Source: Pseudomonas sp. LRP2-20
Lineage (GTDB): Bacteria > Pseudomonadota > Gammaproteobacteria > Pseudomonadales > Pseudomonadaceae
Assembly: GCF_024349685.1 (NCBI RefSeq)
Contig: NZ_AP025944.1
Location: 2,610,001-2,674,000, forward strand
DNA: 64,000 bases
Direction of reading: 5' to 3'
The translations under genes and the position numbers were made by a program. Position 1 is the first letter of the stretch. Every line of letters starts with the position of its first letter. Positions 59,331-64,000 of this stretch are shown piece by piece. Below the pieces are notes generated by a model, which saw nothing but the letters and a program-made list of their open reading frames with translations, ran no database searches and was not told the DNA's origin.

Positions 59331-61588
59331 GCTATCGCGTGGCGGTGCGGGCGTTGTGCGAGTTCAGCGCCAAGGTCGGTGACCTGGACCTGCGCTTTAC
59401 CCCGTCACCCACGGCTCAGGAAGGTATCGAAGGGCACCGCCGGGTAGTCGCCCGGCGCGCTGCGGGCTATGAGGCGGAAGTCGCTCTCGAGGGCGAGTAT
59501 CAGGGCCTGCTGGTGCGCGGGCGCGCCGATGGCTATGACCCGGCCGCCAATCGCCTGGAAGAGATCAAGACCTACCGCGGTGACCTGGCGCGGCAGCCGG
59601 CCAACCACCGTCAGTTGCACTGGGCCCAGGCCAAGGTCTATGCCTGGCTGCTGTGCCAGGCGCGGCAGTTGGCGGCCATCGAGGTGGCATTGGTCTACCT
59701 GGACGTCGACACCGACAGCCAGACGCTGATCAGTGAGCACTATCGCGCCGAGGCGTTGCAGCACTTCTTCGAAGTGCAGTGCCAACGGTTTCTCGCCTGG
59801 GCCCAGGCTCAGCAACAGCGCCTTGCCGAGCGCGACCAGGGTTTGCAGGCACTGGGCTTTCCTTACCCGCAGTTTCGCCAGGGCCAGCGGCAACTGGCCG
59901 AAACCTTGTACAAGGCGGTCAGCACCGGGCGCTGCCTGATGGCCCAGGCCAGCACTGGCATCGGCAAGACCCTCGGCACCTTGTTCCCGCTGCTCAAGGC
60001 CATGGTCCCGCAGCAGCTGGACAAGGTGTTTTTCCTCACGGCCAAGACCCCGGGCCGGGCGCTGGCGCTGGACGCGCTGGGCCAGATCAGCGCGGGCACG
60101 CCGCAGCCGGCCTTGCGCACCCTCGAGCTGATCGCCCGCGACAAGGCCTGCGAATACCCGGACAAAGCCTGCCATGGCGAGTCCTGCCCGTTGGCCCAAG
60201 GCTTTTACGACCGCCTGCCTGCCGCACGCGAGGCGGCGGCGTTGCGGCCTATGCTCGATCGCGCCGGCTTGCGCGAAGTGGCGTTGGCGCACCAGGTCTG
60301 CCCGTACTACCTCGGGCAGGAAATGGCCCGTTGGGTGGACGTCCTGGTGGCCGATTACAACTATTACTTCGACGCCCATGCCTTGCTGTTCAGCCTGACC
60401 CAGCTCAACCAATGGCGGGTGGCCGTGCTGGTGGACGAGGCGCACAACCTGGTCGAGCGCGGTCGTGGCATGTACAGCGCCAGCCTCGACCAGGGCCAGT
60501 TGCTCGCCTTGCGCCAGAGCAAACCGCAAGGGCTCGGCAGCGCCCTGGACCGGCTCAATCGGCAGTGGAACGCGCTGTACAAGGCGCAGCAGGCCCCGTA
60601 CCAGGCCAGTGAGCAGCTGCCGGAGGCCTTTCTGCGGGCCCTGCAACAGTGTATCGGGCTGATCCAGGAACGCATGAACGAAAAACCCGCCGAGGTCGAT
60701 GCCCAGGTGTTGCAGTTTTTCTACCAGGCGCTGCAGTTCAGCCGCGTGGCCGAGCTGTTCGATGAGCATTTCCTGTTCGATGTCAGCCTGCGTGAAGGCC
60801 CGCGCAAGCGACGTTTGGCCAGCCTGTGCCTGCGCAATGTCACCCCGGCCCGGCTGCTTGCGCCGCGCATGCAGGCGGCGCGCAGTGTGACGCTGTTTTC
60901 CGCCACCTTGAGCCCACGGCATTTCTATACCGACCTGCTCGGCATGCCGGCCGATACCGCCTGGCTGGAGGTGGCGGCACCGTTTCGCGCCGAGCAGCTG
61001 GAGGTGCGCATCGCCAGCCAGATCTCGACCCGCTACCGCGAACGCCAGGCGTCACTGGCGCCGATCGCCGAGCTGATTGCCGACCAGTATCAGCGCCAGC
61101 CCGGCAACTACCTGGCGTTCTTCAGCAGCTTCGAATACCTGCAGCAGGTTGCCAGCCTGCTCGCCGAACGTTTTCCTGGTATCCCGCTGTGGGCCCAGGC
61201 GCCAGGCATGGACGAAACCGCGCGCCAGGCCTTTCTCGATCGCTTCGTGGCAAACGGGCAGGGGGTGGGCTTTGCCGTGCTCGGCGGGGCATTCGGCGAG
61301 GGCGTCGACTTGCCTGGCACGCGCCTGATCGGGGCCTTTGTCGCCACCCTCGGGCTGCCCCAGGTCAACCCGGTCAACGAACAGTTCAAGCAGCGCCTGG
61401 GTCGGCAGTTTGGCGCCGGTTTCGACTACGCCTACCTGTACCCCGGCGTGCGCAAGGTCATCCAGGCCGCCGGGCGGGTCATTCGTGGCGACCAGGACCG
61501 TGGCGTGCTGGTGCTGATCGACGAACGTTTCGCCGAACAACGGGTACAACAGATGTTCCCCGCCTGGTGGCAGGTGGCCGTTAAATAA
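59327..61588 (+). CDS. PD-(D/E)XK nuclease fused to XPD/DinG-type Fe-S helicase
   Basis: A 753-residue protein starting at GTG 59327. The first 110 residues carry a Cas4/RecB-like nuclease core: D68 in GRADGYD, E79 and K81 in LEEIKTYRG, and Q101/Y105 in QAKVYAWL. The helicase part has Walker A ASTGIGKT (about 208-215), DEAH in VLVDEAHNLVERG (about 370) and C-terminal motif VI QAAGRVIRGDQDRGV. Four cysteines (KACEYPDKAC, GESC, QVCPYY) form the XPD-type [4Fe-4S] site. It should unwind and trim damaged DNA with the FAN1-like nuclease it is translationally coupled to. Confidence 0.87.
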   Translation: MSYRVAVRALCEFSAKVGDLDLRFTPSPTAQEGIEGHRRVVARRAAGYEAEVALEGEYQGLLVRGRADGYDPAANRLEEIKTYRGDLARQPANHRQLHWAQAKVYAWLLCQARQLAAIEVALVYLDVDTDSQTLISEHYRAEALQHFFEVQCQRFLAWAQAQQQRLAERDQGLQALGFPYPQFRQGQRQLAETLYKAVSTGRCLMAQASTGIGKTLGTLFPLLKAMVPQQLDKVFFLTAKTPGRALALDALGQISAGTPQPALRTLELIARDKACEYPDKACHGESCPLAQGFYDRLPAAREAAALRPMLDRAGLREVALAHQVCPYYLGQEMARWVDVLVADYNYYFDAHALLFSLTQLNQWRVAVLVDEAHNLVERGRGMYSASLDQGQLLALRQSKPQGLGSALDRLNRQWNALYKAQQAPYQASEQLPEAFLRALQQCIGLIQERMNEKPAEVDAQVLQFFYQALQFSRVAELFDEHFLFDVSLREGPRKRRLASLCLRNVTPARLLAPRMQAARSVTLFSATLSPRHFYTDLLGMPADTAWLEVAAPFRAEQLEVRIASQISTRYRERQASLAPIAELIADQYQRQPGNYLAFFSSFEYLQQVASLLAERFPGIPLWAQAPGMDETARQAFLDRFVANGQGVGFAVLGGAFGEGVDLPGTRLIGAFVATLGLPQVNPVNEQFKQRLGRQFGAGFDYAYLYPGVRKVIQAAGRVIRGDQDRGVLVLIDERFAEQRVQQMFPAWWQVAVK

Positions 61589-61674
61589 TCCTGGGCGGCC
61601 CCATCGCACGGCATTGCAACTCCCAGTACACTGCGTGTTCCAACACCAACATCTGTTGAACTCGAGGTTTTTGC

Positions 61675-63312
61675 ATGACGCTCAGTCCTTTGGCAGGCAA
61701 GCCGGCTCCGGCCAGCGTGCTGGTCGATATTACCCGCCTGCTCACCGCTTACTACACCGGCCGCCCTGACGCCGCCGTGGCGGCCCAGCGCGTGGCCTTC
61801 GGCACTTCGGGGCATCGGGGCAGCTCGTTCGACCTGAGCTTCAACGAGTTCCATGTGCTGGCGATTACCCAGGCCATCTGCCTGTACCGCCAGGAAAAAG
61901 CCATCGATGGCCCGCTGTTTATCGGCGCTGACACCCACGCGCTGTCTGCGCCAGCTGCGGCCAGTGCGCTGGAAGTGCTGGCCGCCAATGGCGTGCAGGT
62001 GATGCTCTCCAAGGACGACGAATACACCCCGACGCCGGCGGTGTCCCATGCCATCCTCTGCTACAACCGTGGCCGCAGCCAGGGCCTGGCCGATGGCATC
62101 GTCATCACCCCGTCGCACAACCCGCCACAAAGCGGTGGTTTCAAGTACAACCCGCCCAACGGCGGCCCGGCCGACAGCGATGTGACCAAGTGGATCGAGG
62201 CCAAGGCCAACGAACTGCTGGCCGCCGGCCTTGCCGGGGTCAAGCGCATGGAACATGCCCAGGCGTTGCAAGCTGCCACCACCCAGCGCCATGACTACGT
62301 GGCCAACTACGTGGCCGATCTGGAAAATGTCATCGACTTCGACGTCATTCGTGGCGCCAACCTGCGCCTGGGCGTCGATCCGCTGGGCGGGGCAGGGGTG
62401 CGCTACTGGTCGGCGATCGCCGAGCGCTACCAGCTGAACCTGGAAGTGGTGAACACCGAAGTCGACCCGACTTTCCGCTTCATGTGCGTGGACTGGGACG
62501 GCCAGATCCGCATGGACCCATCCTCGCCTTACGCAATGCAAGGCCTGATCGGCCTGCGCGAGCGTTTCGACGTGGCCTTCGCCTGCGACCCGGACCACGA
62601 CCGCCACGGCATCGTCACGCCAGACGGCTTGCTGCAGCCGAACAACTACCTGGCGGTGGCCATCGACTACCTGTACCGCCACCGTCCGCAATGGCGCAGC
62701 GACGCAGCGGTGGGCAAGACCGTGGTGTCCAGCGGCCTGATTGATCGCGTCACCCAGGCCTTGGGCCGCAAGCTGTTCGAAGTGCCGGTGGGCTTCAAGT
62801 TCTTCGCCCAGGGGCTGTTCGAAGGTTCGCTGGGCTTTGGCGGCGAAGAAAGCGCTGGCGCATCGTTCCTGCGCAAGGACGGCTCGGTCTGGGCCACCGA
62901 CAAGGACGGCCTGATCCCGGCCTTGCTGGCAGCCGAGATGACTGCACGCACCGGGCGCAACCCGAGCCAGGCCTACAACGACCTGACCGACAAGCTTGGC
63001 AAGCCATTCTCCACCCGCGTCGAGGCCAAGGCCGATGCACGGCAGAAAGCGGCGCTCAGCAAGCTGGCACCGGAGCAGGTGAAGTCGACCGAATTGGCCG
63101 GTGAGCCGATCGTGCAGATCCTCAGCCATGCGCCGGGCAATGGCCAGGCGATCGGTGGCTTGAAGGTGATGACCGCCAACGGCTGGTTCGCCGCGCGGCC
63201 ATCGGGCACCGAAGACATCTACAAGATCTACGCCGAGAGCTTTGTCGACGAGGCGCACCTCAAGCGCCTGGTGGAAGAGGCGCAGGTGCTGGTGGATGCG
63301 GCGATTGCCTGA
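61675..63312 (+). CDS. pgm: Phosphoglucomutase (alpha-D-glucose phosphate-specific)
   Basis: A 545-residue alpha-D-phosphohexomutase with the phosphoserine loop TPSHNPP (S147 is phosphorylated), the metal loop DPDHDRHG ([15 protein letters not shown]), the sugar-binding GGEESAG and the phosphate loop [15 protein letters not shown]. It interconverts glucose-1-phosphate and glucose-6-phosphate in the cytoplasm, linking glycolysis to exopolysaccharide, glycogen and trehalose metabolism. The ATG at 61675 follows an 86-bp gap after the helicase gene. Assignment is secure. Confidence 0.93.
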   Translation: MTLSPLAGKPAPASVLVDITRLLTAYYTGRPDAAVAAQRVAFGTSGHRGSSFDLSFNEFHVLAITQAICLYRQEKAIDGPLFIGADTHALSAPAAASALEVLAANGVQVMLSKDDEYTPTPAVSHAILCYNRGRSQGLADGIVITPSHNPPQSGGFKYNPPNGGPADSDVTKWIEAKANELLAAGLAGVKRMEHAQALQAATTQRHDYVANYVADLENVIDFDVIRGANLRLGVDPLGGAGVRYWSAIAERYQLNLEVVNTEVDPTFRFMCVDWDGQIRMDPSSPYAMQGLIGLRERFDVAFACDPDHDRHGIVTPDGLLQPNNYLAVAIDYLYRHRPQWRSDAAVGKTVVSSGLIDRVTQALGRKLFEVPVGFKFFAQGLFEGSLGFGGEESAGASFLRKDGSVWATDKDGLIPALLAAEMTARTGRNPSQAYNDLTDKLGKPFSTRVEAKADARQKAALSKLAPEQVKSTELAGEPIVQILSHAPGNGQAIGGLKVMTANGWFAARPSGTEDIYKIYAESFVDEAHLKRLVEEAQVLVDAAIA

Positions 63313-63339
63313 ATGACCTGAGCGGGGCTGCCTTGCAGC

Positions 63340-63427
63340 CCAATCGCCGGCAAGCCGGCTCCCACAGAAACTGCACAAGTCTCAAGGTATGTGCGGTCTC
63401 TGTGGGAGCCGGCTTGCCGGCGATTGG
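63340..63427. repeat. Inverted pair of REP elements
   Basis: CCAATCGCCGGCAAGCCGGC (from about 63340, extending through TCCCACAG) is mirrored by its complement CTGTGGGAGCCGGCTTGCCG, continuing GCGATTGG, about 30 bp later. The pair is a typical pseudomonad REP doublet and sits between the convergent pgm and pirin genes, where it can act as a transcript-end hairpin. Confidence 0.85.
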
Positions 63428-63449
63428 GCCGCAAAGCGGCCCCCTTCAC

Positions 63450-64000
63450 TTACGCGACATCGACCAGGACGATTTCGCTGTCCTCGATCGCGGTGACCTT
63501 GAGCACTTCCTCCTGCTCGATCGCCACCCCATCCCGGCCCTTGGCACGCAGCCCATTGACCTCCACCAGCCCCTTGGCCGGCACCAGGTAACCCCGGCGC
63601 CCGGCGTCGAAGCGGTATTCGGCGGTTTCGCCAGCGCGCAGCGTCGCGGCCACCAACCGTGCGTCGGTACGGATCTGCAGGCTGTCTTCATCACCGGCAC
63701 GGCCACTGGCCAGGGTCACGAAGCCTTCGCCGCGCTCACCTTTCGGGAACGGGCGGGTCCCCCACGACGGCGCATCACCAGTACGCTCCGGCACGATCCA
63801 GATCTGGAAGATGCGGGTATCGACCTCTTCGAGGTTGTACTCGCTGTGCACGATGCCGCTACCGGCACTCATCACCTGCACGTCGCCAGCCTCGGTACGG
63901 CCTTTGTTGCCCAGGCTGTCCTGGTGGGTAATGGCGCCTTCACGCACATAGGTGATGATTTCCATGTCGCGGTGCGGGTGCGGCGGGAAGCCGCTGCCGG
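63450..64000 (-). CDS. Pirin family protein, N-terminus outside the window
   Basis: The visible part (about 183 residues) begins GSGFPPHPHRDMEIITYVRE, which includes the metal-binding histidines of pirins (PHPHRDME) and GSGIVHSEYNLEE with the third histidine. The second cupin ends EIVLVDVA. The N-terminal 30-50 residues lie beyond 64000. Pirins are iron cupins; several bacterial members are quercetin dioxygenases or redox sensors. It converges with pgm across the REP pair. Confidence 0.88.
   Translation of the reverse strand, partial: GSGFPPHPHRDMEIITYVREGAITHQDSLGNKGRTEAGDVQVMSAGSGIVHSEYNLEEVDTRIFQIWIVPERTGDAPSWGTRPFPKGERGEGFVTLASGRAGDEDSLQIRTDARLVAATLRAGETAEYRFDAGRRGYLVPAKGLVEVNGLRAKGRDGVAIEQEEVLKVTAIEDSEIVLVDVA

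Noticed and set aside
61432..63378. A 648-codon open frame on the minus strand
   Set aside because: Antisense to pgm and the helicase end; no recognisable protein features, whereas the plus strand encodes a secure phosphoglucomutase.
63340..63427. The REP pair as a CRISPR or novel element
   Set aside because: It is a two-copy inverted doublet with the usual pseudomonad REP sequence, not a spaced direct array.

Overview
The window looks like a chromosomal segment of a Pseudomonas of the P. putida group. The support is GC-rich coding sequence, the gene set (a ferulate/coumarate operon in the ferR-ech-vdh-fcs-aat-acd order, a MexT-like regulator beside a MexS-like oxidoreductase, an Anbu proteasome cluster, an alginate-export-type porin) and a typical pseudomonad REP pair near the right edge. 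No rRNA, tRNA or CRISPR array was seen.

Layout. 1-1605: a benzyl-alcohol/benzaldehyde dehydrogenase pair, the first gene cut by the window edge. 1606-5800: a broken accessory zone with hairpin repeats built on GGGTCGATAGCGGTC, a GFA-family protein, an internal fragment of an IS256-type transposase next to three 23-bp direct repeats, two divergent lipoproteins and an amidohydrolase pseudogene. 5819-13636: amine/amino-acid uptake and sensing (PotF-like binding protein, nitrilase-family amidase, LuxR-type regulator, two outer-membrane barrels, a small K+ channel, an APC permease translationally coupled to a periplasmic binding protein). 14137-19090: a six-gene lipid-modification operon (NTF2-like, SDR, FAD oxidoreductase, DUF1365, cyclopropane-synthase-like methylase, DUF2878), preceded by two TGTACA-N12-TGTACA type operators. 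19204-23107: the Anbu operon (ATP-grasp, alpha-E, transglutaminase, Anbu).

23378-36956 is a large hydroxycinnamate unit. FerR and the ech-vdh-fcs-aat-acd operon convert feruloyl/coumaroyl compounds to vanillate/4-hydroxybenzoate. Facing it is an arylsulfatase with its formylglycine-generating partner, followed by a porin and an aromatic-acid MFS transporter. Together these suggest release of sulfate from sulfated phenolics, uptake and side-chain removal. 37052-45209 is a second catabolic island between two AraC-type regulators: DadA-like oxidoreductase, RidA, ornithine-cyclodeaminase-like protein, MFS transporter, ketopantoate-reductase-like enzyme and NIPSNAP protein.

45226-47352 holds three genes on one strand, an SDR, a DJ-1/PfpI protein and a tail-anchored unknown. 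48076-52127 encodes a three-subunit periplasmic FAD dehydrogenase (Tat small subunit, GMC large subunit, tri-haem cytochrome) plus a GlcG/HbpS protein. 52331-54474 is mexT/mexS with no adjacent pump genes. 54733-57595 is an unrecognised unit: a 38-codon leader ORF, a 448-residue unknown protein and a MocR-like regulator that lacks the PLP-binding lysine. 57619-61588 is a DNA-repair operon (FAN1-like VRR-NUC nuclease, then a PD-(D/E)XK-helicase fusion) behind a promoter overlapping a LexA-type SOS box. The window ends with pgm, a REP pair and a partial pirin gene.

The most novel-looking points are the missing-lysine MocR unit, the SOS-box nuclease/helicase operon, the paired light/LitR-type operators in front of the lipid operon, and the sulfatase module inside the ferulate cluster.
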